From positions 134,552 through 198,551 of the forward strand of contig JBCFBK010000004.1 of the NCBI GenBank assembly GCA_038562555.1: a DNA stretch of 64,000 nucleotides, written 5' to 3'. The notes under the pieces were generated by a model. It ran no database searches. It was not told the DNA's origin and saw only the letters and a list, made by a program, of their open reading frames with translations. Shown in pieces: positions 18,201-26,200 of this stretch (position 1 is its first letter; the number at the start of each line of letters is the position of its first letter). A program made the translations under genes and the position numbers. This DNA is from JBCFBK01 sp038562555 (GTDB lineage Bacteria > Bacteroidota > Bacteroidia > Bacteroidales > Prolixibacteraceae).

Positions 18201-18215
18201 AGTCTTTTAAAATGA
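15213..18215 (+). CDS. Large secreted tandem beta-helix protein (pectate-lyase-3/GH55-like) with C-terminal propeller
   Basis: This 1000-residue protein has a signal peptide (SWSFTAFAQ, end near residue 22). Two right-handed beta-helix starts are visible: CITNDGKTDVSVPLQEAIN with VFIPEGTYTISKTIYVPA near residues 48-90, and KKLGAKGDGISDDTKAIQEAID with IYVPQGSYRISETI near 380-425. Two tandem helices of this type are the architecture of GH55 exo-beta-1,3-glucanases. From about 710 to 990 there is a different part, FEFAVGMCHDSKGNVYFSEQRMKRIYKW and later GNVFIADGEIYTY, which reads as an NHL/SMP-30-like propeller. The GH55 assignment rests on architecture only. The following GH5 gene overlaps its stop by four bases (ATGA). 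Confidence 0.8.
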   Translation: MIRTIILIVLSGISWSFTAFAQKGVSFYTERPDDPEAVYFSPDNYCITNDGKTDVSVPLQEAINQLKKDKNFGIVFIPEGTYTISKTIYVPAAIRLIGYGKERPVIVLKRKSPGFAQPNENDKGKASYMIWFTSGIVELNGPVHDAGASTFYSALSNINLRIEDGNPAAVGLRTHFAQHSYIAHCDIGIGSGKAGLFDIGNMIEDVRFFGGDYGIYTTKASPGWQFMMLDTHFEGQRKTAIKTQEAGFTIVRMNVKNCPAVIQVDHNYWEKLILDDCSFENIANPAIVVSNEGNANMQVNIRNLVCKNVPVLVQYPKDNSRTLAAGKTYRVNRLVYGLQMDDLDAEAKVCTVYEAEPVGDFHQVNTNVPMFPRMSEWVNLKKLGAKGDGISDDTKAIQEAIDKYMCIYVPQGSYRISETIRMKPNTVLIGLHPMATNFVLGGNTEAFGGFGAPKAMMESAQLGKNILTGIGVFTGANNYRAVACKWMAGESSMVDDVKFIGGHGTMNPGPKVSWEWQKLNLQGHRPVNDEDFWDTQYWSLWVTNNGGGIFKNIWSANTYATSGLYASRTSTPACIYAMSVEHHVRNEVRFNQVSNWKVYALQLEEESRESSECQPLEINQCTGVTFANLYMFRVIRVKVPYPYSVRTWDCSNVELLNIHNYSQIKYTTDNPLYDVNTDTEVRPTEMARLFISGNTIQNKDKNQDQPVQFLAKGFEFAVGMCHDSKGNVYFSEQRMKRIYKWSAETETLNLLADFPWQPLSLACDSEDNLLVVFRYDPQRGLLLNGEAESFPNPADAKGTSFSGWGNSGFGTLVYSIDPSQPEETISLLKKVKNGTVNPIHKALYPSNRWRDYHDFNEVSLNQNDEYWLAPDGKTIIPVCYDLARSCALVEAFPGKTLFAVDEYDKRTVSFDVSQLGKLSNLKYFAEKGEFSSVPDQRGNVFIADGEIYTYNPEGKLTGRIRIPERPSTISFGGTDMKTLFVTGRTTLFRIKQKQSKSLLK

Positions 18216-19840
18216 AATCGATACGTATTAAAAATTTAGTTGCAACATTGGTCGTTTTAGGATGGGGCACGAGTCTTTCAGCCCAATCGTTTTTACATGC
18301 CGAGGGGCATGATATGGTCAATGAAGAAGGGCAAAAAGTACTTCTGAAAGGTGTTGGGCTGGGTAACTGGATGCTTCCCGAAGGGTACATGTGGAAATTC
18401 GGGAAATATGGTGACCGGCCACGCCGGATTGAGAAAATTGTTGCTGACCATATTGGTGAAGAGAAAGCGGCTGCTTTCTGGAAAGAATATCGAAAAAATT
18501 ACATTACCGAGGCTGATATTAAGCGCATTGCCGAATTGGGATTTAACTCGGTACGTCCGGCGCTGAATTCGAGACTTTTCATTGAAGAAGGCGGAAATAA
18601 TGAATTCGTTGCCGAAGGATTTGAATTGCTTGATAACCTGATTGCCTGGTGCAAAAAGTATCATTTGTATGTAATTATTGATATGCATGGAGCCCCTGGA
18701 GGACAAACTGGTCAGAATATTGACGATAGTCCCAATGATCAGCCGGAATTGTTTATCGATCCGAAGAACGAGGAAGTATTGGTAAAACTATGGGTGAAAA
18801 TTGCAGAACGTTACAGCGACGAGCCGATTGTTGCTGCTTATGACTTATTGAACGAGCCTCTGCCCGAAAATACCGGAGCAGCTGAGAAATACAAACACAA
18901 GTTGGTTCCGGTGTATGAGAAACTAATTAAAGCTATTCGCGAGGTGGACAAGAAACACATGTTTACCCTTGAAGGTTACAATTGGTCCAATAACTGGTCG
19001 TTGTTCGAAAAAGCGCTGGACGATAATATGTTTTTTCAGTTTCACTATTATTGCTGGGACCGTCCAGATCATTTAAATAATATCAGTCAATTCCTGAAAA
19101 AGCGTGAAGTATTGAATACGCCGGTTTGGGTAGGCGAAACGGGTGAAAAAAATAACGCGGTTTATTTTGCCACGACCCAGTATTTCGAGAAAAATAATAT
19201 TGGCTGGTCGTTCTGGCCCTGGAAAAAAATGGATACCGCAAATACTCCCTATTCAATTAAATCGCCGGAAGGATGGAGCGAAGTTGCCGCTTATTCGGAT
19301 AGGGGAGAGAACGTTACGGCGACCAATGCAGCGGCCGTTTTTAATCGCCTTCTGGAAAATATAAAAATTGAGAATTGTATTTATTTCCCGGATGTGGTGA
19401 ATGCGATGTTACGCAGATTGCCGTTAAAAATAGAGGCCGAAAACTACGGCCACGATGGTTATCTGAATTCTTATTTTGTGAACGATACTGCAACCATGTC
19501 GGCGAATTACAGGAAAGAGGAGCCGGTGAAAATAGAGGTGGTTAATGATAATAAACGATCATTGTCTTCCGATCAGGCAATTCATTTGCAGGCAGGAGAG
19601 TGGACCGCTTATCAATTTTATTCCCCGGAGAAAAAGCAACATAAAATTATGCTCAGGGTAAAAGCAGTCAGTGCCGAAATCAATGTGATATTGAATGGCA
19701 AAGCGATTCCTGTAAAAATTAATTCTGAAAAATGGTCGGAGCTGCAACTGAATTCAAGCGAATTCGTTTTGGGAGAAAATAACTTGAAAGTGTCGGTTAA
19801 AACCGGTGATTTTCGGTTGGATTGGATAAATATTTATTGA
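18212..19840 (+). CDS. GH5 glycosidase (exo-beta-glucanase type) with C-terminal carbohydrate-binding module
   Basis: This 542-residue protein has a signal peptide ending LSAQ (residue 25). The barrel begins LLKGVGLGNWMLPEGYM, with FNSVRPALN, the acid/base Glu 215 in YDLLNEPLP and the nucleophile Glu 309 in VWVGETGE, followed by GWSFWPWKKM. The GLGNWMLPEGYMW entry resembles fungal-type glucan 1,3-beta-glucosidases of GH5. From about residue 410 (IEAENYGHDGYLNSYF) the tail is a CBM6/35-like beta-sandwich ending DFRLDWINIY. It overlaps the beta-helix gene by 4 bp, so the two are translationally coupled. It is the last gene of the chitin/beta-glucan run. Confidence 0.92.
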   Translation: MKSIRIKNLVATLVVLGWGTSLSAQSFLHAEGHDMVNEEGQKVLLKGVGLGNWMLPEGYMWKFGKYGDRPRRIEKIVADHIGEEKAAAFWKEYRKNYITEADIKRIAELGFNSVRPALNSRLFIEEGGNNEFVAEGFELLDNLIAWCKKYHLYVIIDMHGAPGGQTGQNIDDSPNDQPELFIDPKNEEVLVKLWVKIAERYSDEPIVAAYDLLNEPLPENTGAAEKYKHKLVPVYEKLIKAIREVDKKHMFTLEGYNWSNNWSLFEKALDDNMFFQFHYYCWDRPDHLNNISQFLKKREVLNTPVWVGETGEKNNAVYFATTQYFEKNNIGWSFWPWKKMDTANTPYSIKSPEGWSEVAAYSDRGENVTATNAAAVFNRLLENIKIENCIYFPDVVNAMLRRLPLKIEAENYGHDGYLNSYFVNDTATMSANYRKEEPVKIEVVNDNKRSLSSDQAIHLQAGEWTAYQFYSPEKKQHKIMLRVKAVSAEINVILNGKAIPVKINSEKWSELQLNSSEFVLGENNLKVSVKTGDFRLDWINIY

Positions 19841-19953
19841 TTTTTAAAAGGAAAATGAATAAATGATCATGGTGCTGTCAACGCCTTGTAGAAGAGTTTA
19901 AGGTAAAGCTTCCAGGCTAAAAAGCTTGCCCAGGTCTATAATGACTGGTATAA

Positions 19954-20058
19954 TTGAGTGAAGTTAACGATAGAAAGTATCGGGGAAATGCCATTACTGT
20001 GGAAGAACTCCTGAAAAACGCGGAACCTGTATGGTGGTACTCTGTTTTGAGCCTTTAA
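19954..20058 (+). pseudogene. Decayed coding tail, unknown parent
   Basis: The frame from TTG at 19954 to TAA at 20056-20058 reads LSEVNDRKYRGNAITVEELL followed by KNAEPVWWYSVLSL. The balanced composition and the hydrophobic/charged pattern look like the C-terminus of a real protein rather than random DNA. It has no start codon context, and the same frame is closed just upstream. I do not recognise the parent. It would be a relic left at the left edge of the tRNA scar. Confidence 0.3.
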
Positions 20059-20106
20059 GTTCGGGATTGATCCACGTTTCTTTTTTCATGTAATGGAATT
20101 ATGGCA

Positions 20107-20144
20107 ATAAAAAACTCGCCCAATATGCTAAATTTGAGCGAGTT
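20107..20144 (-). terminator. Minus-strand intrinsic terminator downstream of tRNA fragment
   Basis: Read on the minus strand, AACTCGCTC (20144-20136) pairs with GGGCGAGTT (20121-20113) with one G-T pair, around a 14 nt loop, and is followed by a T6 run (20112-20107 region). This is a standard tRNA terminator and follows the tRNA 3' end by 3 bases. It implies that the flank to its left is the original chromosomal side of the tRNA gene. Confidence 0.75.
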
Positions 20145-20146
20145 GC

Positions 20147-20172
20147 GTACCCGGGGCGGGAATCGAACCCGA
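20147..20172 (-). other. 3' fragment of a tRNA gene (attachment-site scar)
   Basis: On the minus strand this reads CGGGTTCGATTCCCGC, a complete T-loop and stem, then CCCGGGT and A, the 3' strand of an acceptor stem and the discriminator base. Upstream on that strand the sequence turns into TTTCAGGCAATTT with no variable loop, anticodon arm or D-arm, so this is only the last 25 or so bases of a tRNA. Such fragments arise when a tyrosine-recombinase element integrates into a tRNA 3' end. The terminator at 20107 is on the host side, so the element would extend to higher coordinates. The isotype cannot be told. Confidence 0.7.
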
Positions 20173-20236
20173 AATTGCCTGAAATAGTCTTATTTTCTGC
20201 CATTTTTAGCCGGTTTTAAGCCACAATTATAAACAA

Positions 20237-20260
20237 TTTTGGTGGGACTTTTGGTGGGAG
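20237..20260. repeat. Two tandem 12 bp units next to the tRNA scar
   Basis: TTTTGGTGGGA occurs at 20237-20247 and again at 20249-20259, a perfect 11-base match at 12 bp spacing, 65 bp from the tRNA fragment. Short direct repeats at such a distance from a core site are typical of arm-type sites bound by tyrosine integrases. No integrase gene is seen in the window. The position and form support an attachment-site reading; the function is inference. Confidence 0.45.
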
Positions 20261-20447
20261 TTATTTATATGATTTCCCCCAAGTGCTCTTGGAGTCTGTC
20301 CAAAAAGAACCACATTGTTCATGAATAGAGGTAAACGTTTATATTTATGTTGGCTGTTGAAGAATTCCAAAAAAAATTAATCTTTGTGTATCAGATTACA
20401 GTCAGACCTTGATAACTTCTTTCTCTCCCGCTTTAAAAGTTGTGATG

Positions 20448-20480
20448 AAGTGTGTTTGAATATTTTTTCAAACACCACTT
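20448..20480. terminator. Hairpin between scar and sigma gene
   Basis: AAGTGTGTTTGAA (20448-20460) pairs with TTCAAACACCACTT (20467-20480) with a single bulged base, around a TATTTT loop. It is followed on + by TTATTAGCC, a weak T-tract. It may insulate the sigma gene from transcription coming from the left. No gene is seen on either side within 200 bp. Confidence 0.4.
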
Positions 20481-20586
20481 TTATTAGCCTCAAATATAAT
20501 CCCTTATTTTCAATGAAATAGAAGAATTTAGTTCTTAATGTCGCCTAAAAACTACTTGTGAAACATGCTAATAAAAAGGATATAGC

Positions 20587-20617
20587 AAACCTGCAGGCAG
20601 GTTTTCGTTTAAATTTG
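20587..20617 (+). promoter_or_regulatory. Candidate sigma-gene promoter with inverted repeat
   Basis: AAACCTGC-AG-GCAGGTTT (20587-20604) is a perfect 8 bp inverted repeat with a 2 bp centre, an operator-like shape. TAAATTTG (20610-20617) matches the Bacteroidota -7 box TAnnTTTG; I see no good TTTG at the -33 distance. The duplicate copy near 63437-63469 keeps the -7 box exactly but has two changes in the inverted repeat. The distance to the ATG at 20680 leaves a leader of about 55 bp that is also conserved between the copies. Confidence 0.4.
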
Positions 20618-20679
20618 CTCAATTATTCAGCTTAAGTACGCATCTTTATGAAGAAAACCTCAATTTAAGTGCTACTGTT

Positions 20680-21258
20680 ATGGTAGAGGATCAAAATCAA
20701 TTTTTATATCTGAGTATTAAGCAAGGAGATGAGAACGCTTTCAACCAGGTATTTAACCTGTATTACACGCGGTTGTGTTTTTTTGGCGATCATCTTGTTC
20801 ATGATTTTGATTTGAGCCGGTCCATTGTACAGGATGTATTCGTAGATATCTGGCTAAACCGTGAAAAGCTGGATATACATTTTTCACTGAAGTCTTTTTT
20901 GTTCCAGTCGGTAAGAAATAAAGCGCTGAATGTACTCAAGCACCGCAAGGTGGAATCAAAATTTATTGCTGAACAGAAGAAAAAGGACGAACCCTTTTCA
21001 GTTCAGGATTTAATGGAAGAAGCCGAACTCAACGACAAGATCAATTCCGCGATCCACGAGTTACCGCCCAAATGCAAAGAGATTTTTCTGTTGTGCCGTT
21101 TTGAAGAATTGAGGTATTGGGAAATCGCCGAACGGTTAAATATTTCTGTAAAAACAGTGGAAATGCAGATCAGTATTGCCTTAAAAAAGATTCGTCAGAA
21201 ATTGATTGATCCCCAGATGCTCCAATTAATTATATTCATGTTTTCAAAAAAAAGATGA
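20680..21258 (+). CDS. ECF-type RNA polymerase sigma factor
   Basis: This 192-residue sigma factor has region 2 at about residues 14-85 (FNQVFNLYYTRLCFFGDHLV, IVQDVFVDIWLNREKLD) and region 4 at about 128-182 (LPPKCKEIFLLCRFEELRYWEIAERLNISVKTVEMQISIALKKI, a helix-turn-helix). Sigma factors of this type in Bacteroidota are freed by FecR anti-sigma proteins and transcribe the SusC/SusD operon downstream. Here the next gene is a sulfatase, and only a 42-codon FecR relic remains before SusC (22949), so this sigma factor appears to have lost its local anti-sigma partner. A near-identical copy starts at 63531; of the 156 shared residues about 145 match. Confidence 0.93.
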   Translation: MVEDQNQFLYLSIKQGDENAFNQVFNLYYTRLCFFGDHLVHDFDLSRSIVQDVFVDIWLNREKLDIHFSLKSFLFQSVRNKALNVLKHRKVESKFIAEQKKKDEPFSVQDLMEEAELNDKINSAIHELPPKCKEIFLLCRFEELRYWEIAERLNISVKTVEMQISIALKKIRQKLIDPQMLQLIIFMFSKKR

Positions 21259-21395
21259 TCTTGTTTACAGGGTATCCTGATGTTGAGTTTTCTCAGGGAT
21301 AGTTTTAGACTGACAAGAGAAAGACAGATGGAACCTGAAAACAAGCATATCGAGATCTTAATTTCCAAAAAGCTTAGCGGTCATTTAACGGTATT

Positions 21396-22871
21396 ATGAA
21401 ATTACATAGACAAATTCAGAACATGGTGCCGGCAGCACTTCTTTTGACATCTTCTATCGTATATGCGCAAGAAGAAAAACCAAACATCATATTTATCCTT
21501 GCCGACGATCTGGGCTGGGCTGACTTGCCTGCTTACGGGAACAGATTTAATGAGACACCAAGCATCGATCGGTTAGCGGCAGAAGGCATGCGTTTTACGA
21601 ATGCTTATGCAGCGTGCCCGGTGTGTTCTCCCACGCGGGCGAGCATCATGTCTGGTCAATATCCTGCACGAGTTGGCATTATTGATTTTATCCCCGGACA
21701 TTGGCGTCCATATGAAAAAGTTACAGTACCTAAAAACCACACCCAATATCTTCCGCAGGAAATAATTACGATTGGCGAAGCCATGAAAGATATGGGTTAT
21801 GCAACCGGATATTTTGGCAAATGGCATTTAGGAAATGATCCTGAGCATCATCCGCTTAACCGGGGATTTGACGAGGCCAATGTAGGTCAAGGCTATTACA
21901 ATACAAAGTTCGATCCTCCCAGGGAACAGTCTTCAGAAAAAATAATTTCGGAACGATTGACTAGGTTTAGTATTGATTTTATTGAAAAAAATAAGGACAA
22001 ACCTTTCTTCCTGTTTTTGGCGCACTGGGACGTACATTGTTTGCTTGATGCCGACCGGGGACTAATCGATAAATACCTTTCCAAAGAAAAGGTTGAGGGA
22101 TATCCAAGTAATGTAATTTATGCTGCTATGATCGAACATATTGACAATAGTACAGGCAGCATTATGCAGAAGCTGGAAAGCTTGGGGTTGGATAAAACGA
22201 CCGTTATCTTTTTCTTCTCCGATAACGGAGGCGTAACCACCGAAAACAAATACCCCGGAGTTGAGGACAATCTAATGCCGATGGTTGTTCCGTCTAAAAG
22301 CGATATTTATAAAAACAGTCCTCTCCGGTACGTGGTTACCTCAAATGCGCCATTAAGAGGAGAGAAGGGAAGTGTTTACGAAGGCGGGATCCGTGAACCT
22401 CTGATCGTGAGATGGCCTGGAAAGATTAAGGGCGGATCCGTATCCAATGCCTTGGTGTCGAGTATCGATTTCTTTCCAACCATGCTTGAACTGGGGCAGG
22501 GGAAATTTCCTGAGAAACAAATTCTTGACGGAAAAAGCATCATGCCTGAATTGACAGGGAATGACATCCAGAACGAAAGGGCGATCTTCTGGCACTATCC
22601 GGTCTATCATCACGACGTCCCAGCGGGTGCCATACGAAAAGGCGAGTGGAAACTGATTGAAAACATGGAATCAGGAGTTGTTTCACTTTATAATTTAAAG
22701 TTGGATATCAGCGAGACAATAGATCTGTCGAAAGTCTTCCCTGAGAAAGCAAAGGAACTTTATTCTCTTTTAGAAGCATGGCAAAAAGATGTAAATGCCG
22801 AATTGCCAAAAACCAACCCTGACTTTGATGAAGACAGACGCTTTATTTGGGGTAAATATCCTAAACCGTAA
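21396..22871 (+). CDS. Cys-type arylsulfatase (S1 family), secreted
   Basis: This 491-residue protein has a signal peptide ending SIVYAQ (residue 25). PNIIFILADDLGWADL carries metal-binding Asp residues. CSPTR (Cys 77 to Arg 81) is the C-x-P-x-R signature whose Cys is converted to formylglycine, and GKWHLG, FFFSDNGG and GSVYEGGIREPLIVRWPG follow in family order. It removes sulfate esters from a glycan outside the cytoplasm. The activating enzyme (FGE or anSME) is needed; the FGE-like protein at 62254 lacks the catalytic cysteines. It sits between the sigma gene and the FecR relic, where a fecR gene would normally be. Confidence 0.94.
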   Translation: MKLHRQIQNMVPAALLLTSSIVYAQEEKPNIIFILADDLGWADLPAYGNRFNETPSIDRLAAEGMRFTNAYAACPVCSPTRASIMSGQYPARVGIIDFIPGHWRPYEKVTVPKNHTQYLPQEIITIGEAMKDMGYATGYFGKWHLGNDPEHHPLNRGFDEANVGQGYYNTKFDPPREQSSEKIISERLTRFSIDFIEKNKDKPFFLFLAHWDVHCLLDADRGLIDKYLSKEKVEGYPSNVIYAAMIEHIDNSTGSIMQKLESLGLDKTTVIFFFSDNGGVTTENKYPGVEDNLMPMVVPSKSDIYKNSPLRYVVTSNAPLRGEKGSVYEGGIREPLIVRWPGKIKGGSVSNALVSSIDFFPTMLELGQGKFPEKQILDGKSIMPELTGNDIQNERAIFWHYPVYHHDVPAGAIRKGEWKLIENMESGVVSLYNLKLDISETIDLSKVFPEKAKELYSLLEAWQKDVNAELPKTNPDFDEDRRFIWGKYPKP

Positions 22872-22886
22872 TTGACTAAGATTATT

Positions 22887-22937
22887 ATGAAAAGATTAAT
22901 TGCCGCACTTAGTTCTACCTGTGCCAGGAGTAATTAA
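22887..22937 (+). pseudogene. Truncated 5' end of a gene (signal-peptide start)
   Basis: ATG at 22887 is followed by MKRLIAALSSTC and then an early stop (16 codons). It starts 16 bp after the sulfatase stop. The Lys-Arg start and short hydrophobic run look like the beginning of a signal peptide. Immediately after it comes the tail of a fecR gene, so this may be the left side of a deletion junction. This is too short to be certain. Confidence 0.3.
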
Positions 22938-22948
22938 AAAATACTTCC

Positions 22949-23077
22949 ATGAAACACCGGCGTTTCAGAGGCATATTCGAATACAGGAAGCAGAATATCT
23001 TTGATGCCCTGGAGACCATCGAACGGACAACTTCGCTCAAATACCGGATGGACGGGCGGGATATCTGGCTGGAGTAA
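22949..23077 (+). pseudogene. FecR anti-sigma relic (last 40 or so residues)
   Basis: The 42-codon frame ends ENIFDALETIERTT-like: it reads NIFDALETIERTTSLKYRMD then GRDIWLE and stop. This matches the end of the FecR C-terminal (DUF4974) domain, where a helix is followed by a Lys-Tyr...Gly...Ile strand pair. The first residues (MKHRRFRGIFEY) do not look like FecR. It lies directly before the SusC leader, where an intact fecR is expected. I read it as the 3' stump of an anti-sigma gene mostly removed when the sulfatase side was joined. It could also be a stump of an STN domain, which has a similar fold, but its place favours FecR. Confidence 0.55.
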
Positions 23078-23156
23078 AAAACACGATAATTAACAACCCT
23101 AAACTGATAAACGATGAAAAACGAATGGATTACCTGATTCTGCAAGTGAAGCCTCG

Positions 23157-23193
23157 AAAAAACAACAGGTATAGCTGTAACTATCCCTGTTGT
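23157..23193 (-). terminator. Minus-strand terminator-like hairpin in SusC leader (copy 2)
   Basis: ACAACAGG (23162-23169) and CCTGTTGT (23186-23193) are perfect arms; after one mismatch ATAG/CTAT continue the stem around a CTGTAA loop. Six A (23157-23162) precede it on +, so on the minus strand the stem is followed by T6. It lies 43 bp before the SusC start at 23236. Base sequence differs from copies 1 and 3, but shape, strand bias and place are the same. Confidence 0.55.
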
Positions 23194-23235
23194 CAAAAAA
23201 GAAAATCATTTTTAAACGATTAACATCTCAAATTT

Positions 23236-26200
23236 ATGAAAAAAAATTTGTACCGGAGTGGTGGAGGTATGCCAACACTCAGAAAACTTACTTTGATTAT
23301 GAAACTAAACTTCTTCTTCATGCTTGTGGCCGTCTTGCAGGTATCGGCGAGTCAGGTGTCCGCTCAGAAAACACATTTGGATTTGAAAATGAAAGATGCA
23401 TCCCTGGCAAAAATTTTGGATGCTATTGAAGGGCAGTCAGAGGTTTATTTTTTTTACGACAAATCCCGGATCAATGAAAACCAAAAAATTGATATTGACT
23501 TCCGGGATTTAACAGTCGAAGAGGCATTGGACCATTTAAAAGATGTTCTTCCCATAACGTATGAGATTGTGGGGAAAAATATCATTATCAAACCCCTGTC
23601 CGGAACCCACCACGGCCTGGTCGGGCAACCACACGCGGTTTCCGGCAAAGTCACTGATGATTCCGGAGCCCCACTTCCGGGAGTAACTGTGGTTATAAGA
23701 GGCACAACCATGGGAACAATTACAGGAGCAGACGGAAAGTATAGTCTGTCCAATGTCACTAGCAATGCAACCTTGGTTTTCTCTTTTGTTGGGATGAAGA
23801 CGCAGGAAATTCCCGTTGCAGGAAAGACCGGGATTAACGTTACCATGCTGGAAGATGCAATTGGCATTGAAGAAGTGGTGGCTGTTGGATACGGTGTGCA
23901 GAAAAAGGTAAACCTTACCGGAGCCGTTTCATCCGTAAATTTTGAAAAAGATGTATTGACTTCCCGTTCTGTTACCAACATATCTTCTGCAATGGCCGGG
24001 ATGACTTCAGGTGTTCGTACCCGCCAGGAGAACGGTTTGCCTAGTGACGACAACGAAGCTTCCATCAATATCAGAGGGGTTGGATCTTTAAATCTTAGTT
24101 CAGATCCTTTGGTATTGGTAGATGGGCAGGTTGCGAGTTTTAATTCTGTTAGTCCGAATGATGTCGCTTCAGTTTCTGTACTTAAGGATGCTGCTTCTGC
24201 TGCAATTTACGGTGCAAGAGCATCTAATGGTGTTATTCTGATTACCACAAAAACCGGCAACAATACGGGTGGAAAAATTACATTCAACTATAGCAGTTAT
24301 ATCGGGAAAAAATCTCCTACGCTTCTTACCGATATAGTGAGCAATACAGCAGACCACATGACGTTGATCAACTGGGCGCAGATTAATTCAGGAATTAATG
24401 ATGTTTATTCCCAGGAACAAATTGATGAGTGGAGGGAAGGTTCCAAAACAGATCCCTTAAAGTATCCCAATACCAATTGGTGGGATGCTCTCATCAAGGA
24501 TAATGTTGTGATGAATCATAATCTGTCGGCCAGAGGCGGTAACGAAAAAATAAATTTCTATACTTCATTTGATTATTATGATGATGACGGAATGATCCCC
24601 AATACTGCTTTCCGAAAACTGAATTTCAGGAATAATCTTACATACCAGGTGAACAAGTGGCTTAAATTAGGGAATAATTTAAGTATACTATCCATGAAAT
24701 CAGATCCGGCTAATATTGATAATATTTTTCAATGGTTCAGGGCAACCAGTCCCGGCGCTGTAGCCAAGTCTCCGGACGGAAGGTATGGAGCTCCCCAGAC
24801 GCCTAAATTGGAAACAGGTACCAACAACCCGTTAATGAGCGCTGAAGCAGCAACGGGAGAAATAAAAAACAATCAGGTACAAGGGAAAATTTTGGTGTTA
24901 ATCACACCTGTTAAAGGCTTGTCTGTTACTGCCAGTTATTTTGCAAATTTGATTCAACAATTCTCCTGGCGGGGCAATGAAATATATGACCTGTGGAATT
25001 TTCAAACAGATCAAATTGCTAATGTCAATACAAATTCAAAAAATTTGACTAATACCTATTCTAAAAATATAAGGGAAGTTGTTGATTTATATGCAGATTA
25101 TGGTAGAACTATCGGAAGCCACGATTTTAAAGTATTGTTAGGGTATAATCAGGAGTCATACTTTACCCGTTCGTTTAGCGGTACCAGGCAAGATATCCTG
25201 AGTTACGATACCCCGGTGCTTGATGCCGCTTCGGGAGAAATCACTAATTTGAGTGGAAGCAACAACGATTATTCCATCCGATCGTTTTTCGGACGGTTAA
25301 ATTATAGTTATGACGGAAAATATTTGTTTGAAGCGAATATGAGGTATGACGGTTCATCACGGTTCGCTCCGAGTGAACGGTGGGGTGTCTTTCCTTCAGT
25401 TTCTGTTGGTTGGATAATCTCTGAAGAGAAATTTTTCACACCAATCAAGAACAGTGTCAATTCTATGAAATTAAGAGCTTCGTATGGAGTCCTGGGGAAT
25501 AATGGTATTGGCAATTATGAATGGCAAAACTTCTATCAATCTGCAAACTATGTGCTTGGAGAAACGGTTTCGCCTGGACTGGCATATAACCAGTTTGGGA
25601 ACTCAATTATTACATGGGAAACGACCAATGTGTTGAATATCGGCGCTGATATTTCGTTGTTCAATGGTCTTAATCTTGACATCAATTATTACAATAAGCT
25701 TACGGATAATATTCTTGCAAGATTGTCTATCCCTGGTTCAAACGGGGGAATAACCGCACCCCGTGTGAATGCCGCCAAAGTGAGGAACTCCGGGTTTGAG
25801 TTAGAAGCGAGGTATCGTAAGAACATAGGTAAGGTTGATTTTAATGCAGGGGTTAATTTCGGATACAACAAAAACAAGATAGAAAAATATCAGGGAGACT
25901 ATATTCATGTTCAAAATAGCAACATCGGAAATTCCTGGACAGAAGGACATCCTATTGGTATATGGTGGGTAAGAGAAGTTGACCATATTGTTCAACAACA
26001 GGAAGAGATTGATGCGTTAGTAGCCGATGGATACACATTCGCACCCGGAACGCCGGGCCCCGGTGATTTTCTTTATAAGAACAATGATAATGACAAGGCG
26101 ATTGACGACGGCGACCGGGTCTTAAAAGGCCATCCGATCCCATTGTTTACGTATGGGGGTAATATTGGAGTAAGTTACAGAGGAATAGACTTTAATGTTT

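Larger units (their letters stand above)
19841..20679. other. 839 bp gap: gene tail, tRNA scar, tandem repeat, hairpins
   Basis: There is no intact gene. In order it holds a decayed coding tail (19954-20058), a minus-strand terminator (20107-20144), the 3' end of a tRNA without its body (20147-20172), two tandem 12 bp units (20237-20260), a hairpin (20448-20480) and the promoter-like leader of the sigma gene (from about 20541). The stretch 20261-20447 shows nothing I can name. The composition of this gap suggests a junction between two formerly separate segments. Confidence 0.6.

Noticed and set aside
20237..20260. Tandem GGTGGG units as a CRISPR start
   Set aside because: Only two units 12 bp apart, no spacers and no cas genes anywhere in the window.
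20610..20617. A full -33/-7 promoter for the sigma gene
   Set aside because: Only the -7 box fits; no TTTG is found at the right distance, so only a candidate is listed.
23190..23429. A 79-codon frame overlapping the SusC start
   Set aside because: It is another frame of the signal and STN region of SusC; the overlap and lack of family features make it a shadow.
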